From: Microbacterium atlanticum
GTDB lineage: Bacteria > Actinomycetota > Actinomycetes > Actinomycetales > Microbacteriaceae
Assembly: GCF_015277815.1 (NCBI RefSeq)
Contig: NZ_CP063813.1
Span: 2,418,001-2,482,000 of the forward strand
Direction of reading: 5' to 3'
Length of the DNA stretch: 64,000 nucleotides
Numbering within the stretch: the first letter of the stretch is position 1; each line of letters begins with the position of its first letter. Positions 1 to 8,665 of this stretch are shown here, one piece after another. Under the pieces are notes generated by a model. That model did not search any database. It was not told the origin of the DNA and worked only from the letters and a program-made list of their open reading frames with translations. A program made the position numbers and the translations under genes.

Positions 1-1115
1 ACGCGGTCGACCACCGCCGCCGCGTCGAACGAGCCGGGATGCAGCCATACCCGCTCGCTGCGCTCTCCGCGATCGCCGACGAGCTCGACGCGCAGCTCGG
101 TGCACACCAGGTCGACCGCGCCGAGCCCCGTCACGAAGTCGTCGGCGGTGACGCGCATCGCGAACGCGACCTGGTCGGCGATCTCGAGCGGCGGCTCGAA
201 CGCGATCTCGCGCTGGAGCTCGGGAGGCGGCGTGCGCGGCTGCACGGGCCGCGAGTCACGCCCGGCGGCGAGGGCGTGCAGCCGCACGCCCCGTTCCCCG
301 AATCGCTCGCGCACCCGGTCGACCTCCATCGCGGCGAACCCGCCGAGGCTCTGCACGCCGAGCCGCGCGAGCAGCCCCACCAGGTCGGTCGCGTCCTTCG
401 CCTCCTCCGCCGACGCGCCGAGCATCGCCGACGCGTCGAGCACGGCGACCGGCAGCGGCGCCAGAAAACCCGCCGCGCCGCCGGCGGGCACGACGAAGAC
501 CGGATCCGCGGCGCGCGTGCCGCCCCGGGCGGCCTGCTCGGCGGTGAACGGTCCGTCGGCGACCCCGGCTCGCACATCGTCGAGCCCCGCCTCGCGCAGC
601 ACGCCGATCAGCACACGCGCAGCCTCCACCTCGCCGCCGTAGTACCGCGCCGGACCACGGACGCGCAGCGCGCACAGGCCCGGTCTCACCAGCTGCACCC
701 CCGGCGCGCGCTCCTCGATCAGCGACACGATCGGGGCGAACGCCCGGTGGTCGCGCGCGGCATCCGCGTTCACCAGCGTCAGCCCCGGGCACCGTGCCTG
801 CGCGTCACGCCGCCGCATCCCCCGGCGCACTCCCTCCGCGCGCGCGGCAGCGGAGCACGCGACGATGAGATTGCGCTCCACCACGGCGACCGGGTGCCGC
901 GCACCCCGTCGCCCCGTCGACCCGGCATTCGCCGAGCCCGGACGCTCCCCCGCCGCCGTCATCACCGCGTCGGAGGCGGGATCGGAGGAACCCACCCGCC
1001 CCGCGCCCTCGGCGCCCGCACCCACGGCGCCGGCGCTCGCCTCCCGCTCGAGCGCAGTGACGGGCCAGTCGGGGAACCACAGCACCAGGCTCCGGACGGG
1101 CGTTCCCGGTGTCAT
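1..1115 (-). CDS. imuB: ImuB-like Y-family polymerase homologue (3' end cut by window edge)
   Basis: About 371 residues are visible from an ATG at 1115 and the frame stays open to base 1. The protein opens with a Y-family-like strand (SLVLWFPDWPVTALE) where active polymerases carry the DxD metal site, so it looks like the catalytically dead ImuB type, which recruits ImuA' and the polymerase DnaE2 to the beta clamp for error-prone lesion bypass. The ImuB helix RAEGVRRGMRRRDAQARCP follows. The start lies one base past the stop of imuA, so the two are translationally coupled under the LexA-boxed promoter before imuA. dnaE2 is not in the window. The C-terminal clamp-binding part is missing because of the edge. 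Catalytic inactivity is inferred from the missing acidic residues. Confidence 0.82.
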   Translation of the reverse strand, partial: MTPGTPVRSLVLWFPDWPVTALEREASAGAVGAGAEGAGRVGSSDPASDAVMTAAGERPGSANAGSTGRRGARHPVAVVERNLIVACSAAARAEGVRRGMRRRDAQARCPGLTLVNADAARDHRAFAPIVSLIEERAPGVQLVRPGLCALRVRGPARYYGGEVEAARVLIGVLREAGLDDVRAGVADGPFTAEQAARGGTRAADPVFVVPAGGAAGFLAPLPVAVLDASAMLGASAEEAKDATDLVGLLARLGVQSLGGFAAMEVDRVRERFGERGVRLHALAAGRDSRPVQPRTPPPELQREIAFEPPLEIADQVAFAMRVTADDFVTGLGAVDLVCTELRVELVGDRGERSERVWLHPGSFDAAAVVDR

Positions 1116-1116
1116 C

Positions 1117-1920
1117 TCACCCCACCGCCCTCGTCTCGAACGCGTACGACTCCGTCGCCGCCGCCGCGTGCAGCCTCTCGACCGGCCGCATGCGCTCGGG
1201 TGCGGCGGACACCTGCCCCGAGGCATCCGGAAGCATCACCCTCGCGCGGCGCGACCGGGGCCAGCGCCGGCTGGACGAGGTCAACGTCACCGCTCGGCCG
1301 GAGAGGTATCCGTGTCCACGGCCCACGCCCTCCCACGTCGGCGTCCCCACCTCGATCACCGCTTCGGCCTGCGGCCACGGCCCCTGCACGAGCAGCACCG
1401 CACCGCGATCACGCAGTCTCGCGGCCAGGCGCGACACCTCGCCGTCGGCCGCCCGACCGGACGGGCGCACTGCGACCACCGGCAGCACCTCGGCGACGGT
1501 CGCGGTGACGGCGAGCCATCGCGCACCCGGGTCGGGGATGAGGACGAGTCGCGACAGATCGACCCCCAGCCCCTCGGCCGCCTCGGCGCCCAGGCGGGGC
1601 ATGCCGATCACCCCGCACCATGATCCCGCCTGCGACGGCTGCGCGAGCAGTGCCAGCAGCACCGACGTGGAGCGCGGCAGGCAATAGGCCGACCCGGGGC
1701 GCAGACCCCCACCGGGAAGCAGCGGAGCGAGAGCCGGGTGAACCGGCAGCACCGGCGCGTCGAGGCGCCGCCCCTGCACCCGCTCGAGCTGGGCGCGCAG
1801 ACGTGCGACGGTGCCCGTCGATCCACCAGTCGATGCGAGACCGGCGGGCTCGGCCACGGTCTGCTCCTGCTCGACGGGCTCGTGCACGTACTGTGCGGTG
1901 AGCTGCACGATCGCCCCCAT
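1117..1920 (-). CDS. imuA: ImuA-type SOS mutagenesis accessory protein
   Basis: A 267-residue RecA-like protein of the actinobacterial ImuA' type. The P-loop region is degenerate: GLRPGSAYCLPRSTSVLLALLA lacks the GKT/GKS lysine. It acts with ImuB and DnaE2 in the SOS mutasome. Identity rests on its position directly before imuB, the degenerate RecA fold and the SOS operator. A GGAGGA stretch abuts the ATG directly, too close for ribosome binding, but a TAGCCT -10 element sits six bases before the ATG, so the message is probably leaderless. The C-terminal residues are Arg/Ser-rich. The gene starts 120 bases from ppk2 on the other strand. Confidence 0.78.
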   Translation of the reverse strand: MGAIVQLTAQYVHEPVEQEQTVAEPAGLASTGGSTGTVARLRAQLERVQGRRLDAPVLPVHPALAPLLPGGGLRPGSAYCLPRSTSVLLALLAQPSQAGSWCGVIGMPRLGAEAAEGLGVDLSRLVLIPDPGARWLAVTATVAEVLPVVAVRPSGRAADGEVSRLAARLRDRGAVLLVQGPWPQAEAVIEVGTPTWEGVGRGHGYLSGRAVTLTSSSRRWPRSRRARVMLPDASGQVSAAPERMRPVERLHAAAATESYAFETRAVG

Positions 1921-1926
1921 TCCTCC

Positions 1927-1955
1927 AGGCTAGAACACATGTTCTATATTCTCAA
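1927..1955 (-). promoter_or_regulatory. imuA promoter with LexA (SOS) box
   Basis: Read on the minus strand: -35 TTGAGA (1955-1950), a 17-base spacer, then -10 TAGCCT (1932-1927), six bases before the imuA ATG. The spacer holds the palindrome TAGAAC-N4-GTTCTA (1931-1946), whose core GAAC-N4-GTTC is the Gram-positive and actinobacterial LexA site. A repressor bound here would occlude both promoter hexamers. Confidence 0.85.
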
Positions 1956-2026
1956 TTGTCAGGGCTTGAGCGTACCGCGCAGTTCCGACACTTTTGTTCG
2001 ATGTTCCGCCCACCCCGGTCTCCGTG

Positions 2027-2032
2027 TAGCCT
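2027..2032 (+). promoter_or_regulatory. -10 element of leaderless ppk2 promoter
   Basis: TAGCCT followed by 7 bases and the ppk2 ATG at 2040. No Shine-Dalgarno sequence lies in between, which fits a leaderless transcript. Confidence 0.5.
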
Positions 2033-2039
2033 CTGCGCC

Positions 2040-2852
2040 ATGAGCGAGCCGCGGATCCCCAAACAGGCCTATGAACAGGAGCTGCGCCGGCTGCAGGCCC
2101 AGCTCGTCGACATGCAGGCCTGGGTCCAGGCGAGCGGGGCCCGGATCGTGGTGATCTTCGAAGGGCGCGACGCCGCCGGAAAGGGATCGACCATCAAGCG
2201 TGTGTCGGAGTACCTCAATCCGCGCGTCACCCGCATCGTGGCGCTCCCCATGCCCACCGAGCGGGAGCGCACCCAGTGGTACTTCCAGCGCTATGTCCCG
2301 CACCTGCCCGCCGCCGGCGAGATCGTGCTCATGGACCGGTCCTGGTACAACCGGGCAGGCGTCGAGCATGTGATGGGCTACTGCACCAATGCCGAGTACC
2401 ACCGCTTCCTCCACCAGGCGCCGATCTTCGAGCGGATGCTCGTCGAGGACGGCATCCTGCTGCTGAAGTACTGGTTCAGCGTCTCGCCCGACGAGCAGGA
2501 GGCGCGCTTCCGGTCACGCGCGGACGACCCGATGCGACGCTGGAAGCTCAGCCCCAACGACGTGCTGTCGATCACGAAGTGGGAGGACTACTCCCGCGCC
2601 AAGGACAGCATGTTCGTGCATACGGACATCCCCGAGTCGCCCTGGTACGAGGTGCCCTCGGTCGACAAGCGCCGCAGCCGCATCAACATGATCGCCCACC
2701 TGCTCTCGCAGATCCCCTACGACGTCGTCGACCGTGAGGAGATCGTCATCCCCCCGCGTCCGCCGTCGCGCGGCTACGAACGACCCCCGCGGAACCTGGA
2801 GAACTACGTGCCCGACGTCGCCTCGAGACTCCTCGGCGGACCACGCAGCTGA
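2040..2852 (+). CDS. ppk2: Polyphosphate kinase 2 (PPK2 family)
   Basis: A 270-residue single-domain PPK2, which transfers phosphate between polyphosphate and nucleoside di- or monophosphates in the cytoplasm. Walker A GRDAAGKGST is near residues 42-51 and the Walker B/lid region DRSWYNRAGVE near 99-109. The frame is open upstream to 1956, but I place the start at 2040 because a TAGCCT element lies 7 bases before it and homologues begin near the basic helix that follows. It is divergent from the SOS operon. A separate ppk (PPK1) lies at 52431-54596, so the cell encodes both polyphosphate kinase types. Which nucleotide it uses cannot be read from the sequence. Confidence 0.9.
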   Translation: MSEPRIPKQAYEQELRRLQAQLVDMQAWVQASGARIVVIFEGRDAAGKGSTIKRVSEYLNPRVTRIVALPMPTERERTQWYFQRYVPHLPAAGEIVLMDRSWYNRAGVEHVMGYCTNAEYHRFLHQAPIFERMLVEDGILLLKYWFSVSPDEQEARFRSRADDPMRRWKLSPNDVLSITKWEDYSRAKDSMFVHTDIPESPWYEVPSVDKRRSRINMIAHLLSQIPYDVVDREEIVIPPRPPSRGYERPPRNLENYVPDVASRLLGGPRS

Positions 2853-2878
2853 CGCCGCGCGGGATGCGACCGGGGCGC

Positions 2879-3376
2879 TCAGGCCGCGAGGGCCAGATAC
2901 GGCTCCCAGCGAGGGTCGGTGCGCTCGGTGCCCCGCACCGTCCACTGCGCGCCGCGAGGCGGCCGCGGCGTGAAGCGCAGCTCCCAGTGCATCTCCTGCG
3001 GGGTGCGGTCGCCCTTGACGTTGTTGCACCGGAGGCAGCACGCCACGAGGTTCTCCCACGAGTCGGCGCCGCCCCGCGACCGGGGCAGCACGTGGTCGAT
3101 CGTCGACGCGGCCTTGCCGCAGTACCCGCAGCGGTGGTTGTCACGGCGCAGCACGCCGCGGCGCGTGACCGGCACGTGTCGGCCGCCCGGCACGCGGACG
3201 TAGCGGGTCAGGATGATCACGGCGGGGCGTTCGTACGAGCGTCTGGTTCCCCACACCGGATCCGCCTCGGTGTGTTCCACCACGGTGGCCTTCTCGTTCA
3301 TCACGAGCACGAGCGCCCGCTTGAACGACACGACCGCGAGCGGCTCGTAGCCCGCGTTCAGCACCAGAGTGCGCAT
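2879..3376 (-). CDS. HNH endonuclease family protein
   Basis: A 165-residue protein with an HNH/zinc module: CGYC, then TIDHVLPRSRGG, ENLVACCLRCN and VKGDRTP. The two CxxC pairs would hold a structural zinc, and the DH, N and later polar residues form the metal-dependent nuclease site. The N-terminal half starts MRTLVLNAGYEPLAVVSFKR, typical of a widespread actinobacterial HNH family with no agreed cellular role. An AGAGG Shine-Dalgarno lies 8 bases before the ATG. It is monocistronic. No restriction methylase or toxin partner is adjacent, so I do not assign it to defence. Confidence 0.85.
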   Translation of the reverse strand: MRTLVLNAGYEPLAVVSFKRALVLVMNEKATVVEHTEADPVWGTRRSYERPAVIILTRYVRVPGGRHVPVTRRGVLRRDNHRCGYCGKAASTIDHVLPRSRGGADSWENLVACCLRCNNVKGDRTPQEMHWELRFTPRPPRGAQWTVRGTERTDPRWEPYLALAA

Positions 3377-3449
3377 TGATCATCCTCTCGAATGGCCGGG
3401 ACGGCTTCTCGGTATTCGACTGCGCGACGATCAAGGGCGCAGGGGCATG

Positions 3450-3478
3450 AAAAAAGGCGCTGTCTTACAGACAGCGCC
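3450..3478 (-). terminator. Intrinsic terminator with U tail
   Basis: Minus strand: perfect 10-bp stem GGCGCTGTCT/AGACAGCGCC with a 3-base loop, followed by TTTTTT. It is the only hairpin I found in the window with a clear U run. The nearest upstream coding gene already has its own hairpin at 3675-3708, so this one probably ends a separate transcript. Confidence 0.85.
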
Positions 3479-3602
3479 CTGGACGCACGGCAAGGCCGCG
3501 GCATCCGCTCGTGCAATGCCGAAGGACGAGGCGTCCAAGCGCATCCATGGTGCGGATGCGTGGTGTGCAGCCCATCGGCTCCCTCCGCTCTCTCAGCGTC
3601 GG
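3450..3602 (-). ncRNA. Candidate small RNA upstream of the HNH gene
   Basis: Between the M23 hairpin and the HNH gene, the minus strand carries a TACCCT -10-like element (3613-3608) and, about 150 bases on, a perfect intrinsic terminator with a six-U tail. In between are hairpins CGCATCC/GGATGCG (7 bp) and GGACG/CGTCC. The only open frame is 27 codons, ends inside the terminator hairpin and has no well-placed ribosome site, so a non-coding transcript is more likely. I do not recognise an RNA family. No convincing -35 is visible. Confidence 0.4.
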
Positions 3603-3674
3603 GTCTCAGGGTAACGCACGGGGCGGATACCGGGGCCGCAGCCACGGCGGCCGATCCGATGGCGTGTCGGACGA

Positions 3675-3708
3675 CGGATGCCTCCACCCGGCGGGGTGGA
3701 GGCATCCG
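3675..3708 (-). terminator. Hairpin after the M23 peptidase gene
   Basis: Perfect 15-bp stem with a 4-base loop, 30 bases past the M23 stop codon. The stem is built from two inverted copies of the octamer CGGATGCC. There is no U run, as is common for actinobacterial terminators. Confidence 0.65.
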
Positions 3709-3738
3709 TGTCGCTGTGATGCAGGAGTCGTGTCGAGG

Positions 3739-4662
3739 TCAGCCGGCGTTGGACTGGAGCCACGCCCACGGGTCGACGACGCCGCCGTTGATGTGCACCT
3801 CGAAGTGGAGGTGGCACGCGGTAGAGCTTCCGGTGCTGCCGACGAAGCCGATGAGCTGGCCGGCCGAAACCGTCTGCCCGACCGAGACCTGCCGGCTGCC
3901 GTAGGTCATGTGGCCGTAGAGCGTGTTGACGCGCTGGCCGCCGATGACGTGGTCGATCGAGACGCCCACGCCGTAGCCGCCGTAGCTCTCCTGCGAGACC
4001 TTGACCACGCCGGCAGCTGCGGCATAGAGCGGCGTCCCGCACGAGGCGAGGAGGTCGACGCCCTGGTGGTAGCCGGAGTCCCACAGGCCGCGGCCCTTGG
4101 TGAAGTTGAGGATCGGCCAGCGCACCTCGCCGCTCCCCGGCGACGTCATCGCGATGTCGATCGGGGCGGAGCTGCGGGAAGCGGCGGCGGCCGCAGCGGC
4201 CGCAGCGGCAGCGGCGGCCCGCGCGCGCTCGGCGGCGGCCTCTTCCGCCTTCTTCTTCTCGATCTCTTCCGCGGTCGTGGCGGCGTAGCTCTCGCGCGTG
4301 AGCTCGGAGGCGTTCGCGTCCGAGGCGGCGACGAACGTCTGGGCGTCGTCGACGGCCATCTGCTGGACCGTCACCGACCCCTCGTCCGTCTTCGCGGCGC
4401 CGGCCGCGAAGGCGGGAAGGGCGACCGTGGCGACGAGGCCGCCGACCATGCTGAGGATCGCGAGGCTGCGCAGCGGCTTCGCGACGCGGCTCGCGCGCTT
4501 CTGCGGCGGCGCAGTGCGAGCGACGGCGCCCGTGGCGGTCGTTGTCGCGGGCGCGACCGATCGGGGTCGCGCAGCGGGGGTCCGGCGATCTCGCGCGCGC
4601 CGATTCAGGCGCGCCGCCTCGTTCTCGGGTCCGTTCGCGGGCGACTCGGTATGTGCAGCCAA
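3739..4662 (-). CDS. Secreted or membrane-anchored M23 family metallopeptidase
   Basis: A 307-residue protein: a basic cytoplasmic N-terminus, one membrane segment around residues 66-86 (LAILSMVGGLVATVALPAFA, which could also be a signal peptide), a coiled, Ala-rich linker with about 14 consecutive alanines, then a LytM/M23 domain. The zinc-site motifs HQGVD and HLHFEV are intact, so it is probably an active D,D-endopeptidase cutting peptidoglycan cross-links, or an activator of such enzymes. The start is TTG at 4662, chosen because GGAGG lies 7 bases upstream. It is monocistronic with a hairpin after the stop. Confidence 0.87.
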   Translation of the reverse strand: MAAHTESPANGPENEAARLNRRARDRRTPAARPRSVAPATTTATGAVARTAPPQKRASRVAKPLRSLAILSMVGGLVATVALPAFAAGAAKTDEGSVTVQQMAVDDAQTFVAASDANASELTRESYAATTAEEIEKKKAEEAAAERARAAAAAAAAAAAAASRSSAPIDIAMTSPGSGEVRWPILNFTKGRGLWDSGYHQGVDLLASCGTPLYAAAAGVVKVSQESYGGYGVGVSIDHVIGGQRVNTLYGHMTYGSRQVSVGQTVSAGQLIGFVGSTGSSTACHLHFEVHINGGVVDPWAWLQSNAG

Positions 4663-4818
4663 ACTTGTCCTCCGGCGCCTCCGCGCCGAGGGGCGCCTGG
4701 CTCGTCAGCACTCGATGTCGGGGCACGATGTGCGGGCTTCACCACGTGTGGACGACGAGCCGGAGAGGCAATCCACGCGGGGTCCGGTCGGCGGGCTTCT
4801 CGCCTGGTGGACTGTTCG

Positions 4819-4847
4819 AGGCTACCCGAAGGTCACGATTCTGTCAC
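4819..4847 (-). promoter_or_regulatory. Possible promoter of the M23 gene
   Basis: Minus strand GTGACA (4847-4842), 17-base spacer, TAGCCT (4824-4819), in the 270-base gap before the M23 gene. The predicted leader is about 150 bases. I looked for a cyclic-di-AMP riboswitch, common before such genes in actinobacteria, and could not support one. Confidence 0.35.
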
Positions 4848-4932
4848 GCTGTGGGACTGGCAATTCACTGGGCGGTCCGTCGACGGATGCCCCGGCCACC
4901 TGATCCGGGCACCGTCGAGCCCGGCCAGGGCC

Positions 4933-5634
4933 TCAGCGCGACTCGTCGACGAGGAAGATGTGGGACGCGACCTCGACGGGAAGCTCGAGCCCTTCATCGC
5001 TGCCCTGCATCTGCACGAGCACGTAGCCCTCGTTGTAGCGGTAGTCGCCGACGGCGCCAGGCACGACACCGGCTCCCTTCAGCTGCTGCAGCAGCTCGGG
5101 GTCGACCTGGGCGGGCTCGGCGAGACGGCGGACCGTGCCCGTGATGGGCTCTCCCGCGTCGTTCAGCCGGCGCACGAGGCCGACGACGCCCTGTTCGAAG
5201 CCGCCCGTCGGCACATCGCCGAGCTGGTCGAGTCCGGGGATCGGGTTTCCGTACGGCGACTCGGTGGGGTGCCCGAGCAGTTCGACGAGGCGGCGCTCGA
5301 CCTGCTCGCTCATCACATGCTCCCAGCGGCATGCCTCTTCGTGCACGTAGGCCCAGTCGAGTCCGATCACGTCTGAGAGCAGGCGCTCGGCGAGCCGGTG
5401 CTTGCGCATGACGTCGACGGCCTTCTGCCGGCCGGCGTCGGTGAGCTCGAGGGTGCGGTCGTTCGAGACGACGACCAGGCCGTCGCGCTCCATGCGGCCG
5501 ATCGTCTGCGACACCGTGGGACCCGAGTGACCGAGACGCTCCGAGATGCGCGCGCGCAGCGGCACGATGTTCTCCTCCTCGAGCTCGAGGATGGTGCGCA
5601 GGTACATCTCGGTGGTGTCGATCAGGTCGGTCAT
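4933..5634 (-). CDS. dtxR: DtxR/IdeR-type iron-dependent transcriptional regulator
   Basis: A 233-residue regulator, close to the 226-230 residues of DtxR and IdeR. It has an N-terminal winged helix (SGPTVSQTIGRMERDGLV), a dimer/metal domain and a C-terminal SH3-like domain. Metal ligands are visible as HRLAERLL (the His79/Glu83 equivalents) and HEEACRWEH (His98, Cys102, Glu105, His106). The Cys favours the Fe(II)-sensing DtxR/IdeR branch over MntR. The start at 5634 follows GAGG with suitable spacing. The frame stays open far upstream, but that stretch is not protein-like. An iron-box-like palindrome lies upstream at 5663-5681, suggesting autoregulation. Confidence 0.87.
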   Translation of the reverse strand: MTDLIDTTEMYLRTILELEEENIVPLRARISERLGHSGPTVSQTIGRMERDGLVVVSNDRTLELTDAGRQKAVDVMRKHRLAERLLSDVIGLDWAYVHEEACRWEHVMSEQVERRLVELLGHPTESPYGNPIPGLDQLGDVPTGGFEQGVVGLVRRLNDAGEPITGTVRRLAEPAQVDPELLQQLKGAGVVPGAVGDYRYNEGYVLVQMQGSDEGLELPVEVASHIFLVDESR

Positions 5635-5662
5635 CGCGGTGTCCTCAGGGTTCTCAAGGGGC

Positions 5663-5681
5663 TGAGGACAGCCTATCCTCC
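5663..5681. promoter_or_regulatory. DtxR/IdeR box-like operator before dtxR
   Basis: TGAGGACAGCCTATCCTCC matches 13 of 19 positions of the DtxR consensus, including AGG..AGCCTA.CCT. On the minus strand it contains TAGGCT, a plausible dtxR -10 element, so a bound regulator would block its own promoter. The 9-mer GGACAGCCT recurs at 5726-5734. Confidence 0.6.
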
Positions 5682-5859
5682 CCCTCCGACGGCGCGGCGG
5701 GGGAGGCATCCGCCCCACTATCGCTGGACAGCCTCCGGCATGCAGGCGGTGAGCGACGGCTCGCGTGATCAGGTCCTGCACCTCCGGCCACCTCTCGATG
5801 ACCTGCCCACCGGGCGCGTCATGCCCCGTCACGCGGCGGATGCGCTCCACGCCCGTCTC

Positions 5860-6987
<1,128 letters not shown>

Positions 6988-7013
6988 CCGCTGCCCGCGG
7001 CTTCCGAGACGGC

Positions 7014-7868
7014 TCAGCGCTCGACGCCGCGGTCCCCGTCGTCGTCGAACTCGTCATCGTCGAACTCCGGGTCATCGTCGGCGTCGTCGTCGTACTCGGA
7101 GTCGTCGTACTCGGGATCGTCGTCGGAGTCCTCCCCATAGGAGTCGTCCGCGTCGGAGTCGTCGTCGTCCGGCACATCGGCGAGCTCGTCGATGTCGACG
7201 CCGTCGACGTCGCCGGCGTGGAGGATCGGCGAGCCGTCGTCGTCGAAGTCGGCCGCATCGAGATCGTCGACATCCTCGAGCTCGTCCTCGTCGGCGGTCT
7301 CGCCATCGGCGGCCGCCTCTGCCTGTGCGGCGGCCTGTGCGGCGTGGTAGTCGGCCAGACGCACAGCCCACGGCACCCACTCCGGCGCGAGGAGCGCCCC
7401 CTCGCCGGGCAGCAGCTCGACCTCGAGCACCGTCGGCTCGGCGTCCTCGACGCGCGCAAGGCTCACGGTCCAGAACCAGCCGGGGTAGCCGGCGAGCCGA
7501 TTCGTGAACCGCAGCGACACGACGCCGTCCGCCTCGACACGATACTCAGCGGGCTCGCCGATCGTGGACGCCGGCGTGACCTCGCGCAGCGCCGCGAGCG
7601 CGAGGTCCTTCGCCTCCAGCAGGCGCGGGTCCGGGTCGGCCTGAGCGGCCGGCCCCTCCTGCTGCTCGACGGCGTCGGTCTCCACGGCGCCGACGGCCTC
7701 GGTCTCGACGTCGTCGCCGGCCTCGGTCTCCAGGGCGCCGGCATCCAGCGCCTCCGGTGCGGACGCGGCGTCCGTCTCCGACCCCTCGGCGGAGTCGGTC
7801 GACGTCTCGGCGACCGGGTCCAGGAGGAAGTCGGCGTCGGGGTCGATGGGATCAGGCGTCGAGCTCAT
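7014..7868 (-). CDS. DUF3027 family protein with acidic C-terminal tail
   Basis: A 284-residue protein. The central part (LLEAKDLALAALREV, then GVVSLRFTNRLAGYPGWFWTVSLARVE, ending PEWVPWAVRLADYH) matches the actinobacterial DUF3027 family of unknown function. An acidic N-terminal stretch and a roughly 80-residue C-terminal tail of mostly Asp and Glu flank it. The start at 7868 lies inside the end of the cold-shock gene, a 17-base overlap. The tail could mimic nucleic acid or buffer the neighbouring RNA-binding protein, but that is a guess; no function is established by sequence. Confidence 0.75.
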   Translation of the reverse strand: MSSTPDPIDPDADFLLDPVAETSTDSAEGSETDAASAPEALDAGALETEAGDDVETEAVGAVETDAVEQQEGPAAQADPDPRLLEAKDLALAALREVTPASTIGEPAEYRVEADGVVSLRFTNRLAGYPGWFWTVSLARVEDAEPTVLEVELLPGEGALLAPEWVPWAVRLADYHAAQAAAQAEAAADGETADEDELEDVDDLDAADFDDDGSPILHAGDVDGVDIDELADVPDDDDSDADDSYGEDSDDDPEYDDSEYDDDADDDPEFDDDEFDDDGDRGVER

Positions 7869-8235
7869 CGGCCACCTTGCGCAGCACGGCGGCCACCTTC
7901 TTGGCGTGCGAGCCGCTCGGGTAGCGGCCACGGCGCAGGTCTCCGCCGATGCCGTCGAGCAGCTTCACGAGATCTTCGACGATGATCGCCATGTCGTCGG
8001 CGGGCTTGCGGGCGCGCTTGGCGAGGCTGACGGGCGCCTCGAGCACCCGGACCGAGAGGGCCTGCGGGCCGCGCTTGCCGTCGGCGATGCCGAACTCCAG
8101 ACGCGCGCCGGTCTTCGGAGCGGGGGCGCCGGCGGGCAGGGCGGTGGCGTGCAGGAAGACGTCCTGACCGTCGTCGGAGGAGATGAAGCCGAAGCCCTTC
8201 TCCTCGTCGTAGAACCTGACCTTGCCGGTGGGCAT
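7852..8235 (-). CDS. Cold-shock domain protein with C-terminal extension
   Basis: A 127-residue protein: an N-terminal cold-shock domain with RNP1 KGFGFI and RNP2 DVFLH, then about 60 extra residues (a basic helix, AKRARKPADDMAIIVEDLVKLL). It resembles the longer actinobacterial CspB form (about 135 residues in M. tuberculosis) rather than the 66-67 residue CspA at 20726. It should bind single-stranded RNA or DNA. The start at 8235 is preceded by GAGG; an earlier in-frame Met at 8277 is less likely. It is co-transcribed with, and overlaps, the DUF3027 gene. Confidence 0.85.
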   Translation of the reverse strand: MPTGKVRFYDEEKGFGFISSDDGQDVFLHATALPAGAPAPKTGARLEFGIADGKRGPQALSVRVLEAPVSLAKRARKPADDMAIIVEDLVKLLDGIGGDLRRGRYPSGSHAKKVAAVLRKVADELDA

Positions 8236-8383
8236 GGAAACCTCGCTGGATCGGGCGCCGCGATCGAGCGGCGGCATGACGAAACCGGGGCCGTGCAGAA
8301 CCCCGCCTCCCAGCCTAACGGCACCTTCCTCGGCCGTCCCCGCACCCCGGTGCGCGGTGCCCGCCGTGCGCGAGCTCAGCGAG

Positions 8384-8389
8384 TAGGCT
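8384..8389 (+). promoter_or_regulatory. -10 element of leaderless promoter
   Basis: TAGGCT, 7 bases, then the ATG of the small membrane protein gene at 8397. Confidence 0.5.
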
Positions 8390-8396
8390 GGAGCGG

Positions 8397-8660
8397 ATGA
8401 GCACGAATCCCTCCGGCGACGTTCCCGTGCGCCGCATCGACCGCATCCTGGCCTTCATGTCGCTGGGCCTGCTCGTGCTCTCGATCGTCTGCTTCTTCGC
8501 GATCATGATCGCGTCCGCCGCGGGCGCCGACTTCGGCACCGGCATCTGGCCGATAGTGGGCGTGCTGGTGTACATCGCGCCCATCGCCGCGTTCGGGCTG
8601 CTGCTGGCCGTGCTGATCATGAGTTTCGTGCGGAGGTCTCGGGCCAACCGAGGGGGCTGA
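8397..8660 (+). CDS. Small two-helix membrane protein
   Basis: An 87-residue protein with two hydrophobic segments (about residues 18-42 and 50-77), a short charged N-terminus and a basic C-terminus (RRSRANRGG), consistent with both ends in the cytoplasm. I recognise no family. It is expressed from a leaderless promoter and the helicase-associated gene begins 5 bases after its stop, so it is probably the first gene of that operon. Confidence 0.65.
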   Translation: MSTNPSGDVPVRRIDRILAFMSLGLLVLSIVCFFAIMIASAAGADFGTGIWPIVGVLVYIAPIAAFGLLLAVLIMSFVRRSRANRGG

Positions 8661-8665
8661 CCGTC

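Noticed and set aside
39-1508. Long plus-strand open frame over imuA/imuB
   Set aside because: It is the antisense shadow of two recognisable proteins; such frames are frequent at this GC content, and its translation is Arg/Pro-rich with no family features.
2879-3376. HNH nuclease as part of a defence system
   Set aside because: No methylase, helicase or toxin partner; neighbours are housekeeping genes and the family is widespread.
3480-3560. 27-codon open frame in the candidate small RNA
   Set aside because: No ribosome site at suitable spacing, and it ends within the terminator hairpin; treated as chance.
4180-4225. GCN repeat in the M23 gene as a functional DNA repeat
   Set aside because: It encodes the polyalanine linker and varies in codon choice, so it is a protein feature.
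4663-4932. Cyclic-di-AMP riboswitch before the M23 peptidase
   Set aside because: Such switches often precede these genes in actinobacteria, but I could not align the conserved core to this region.
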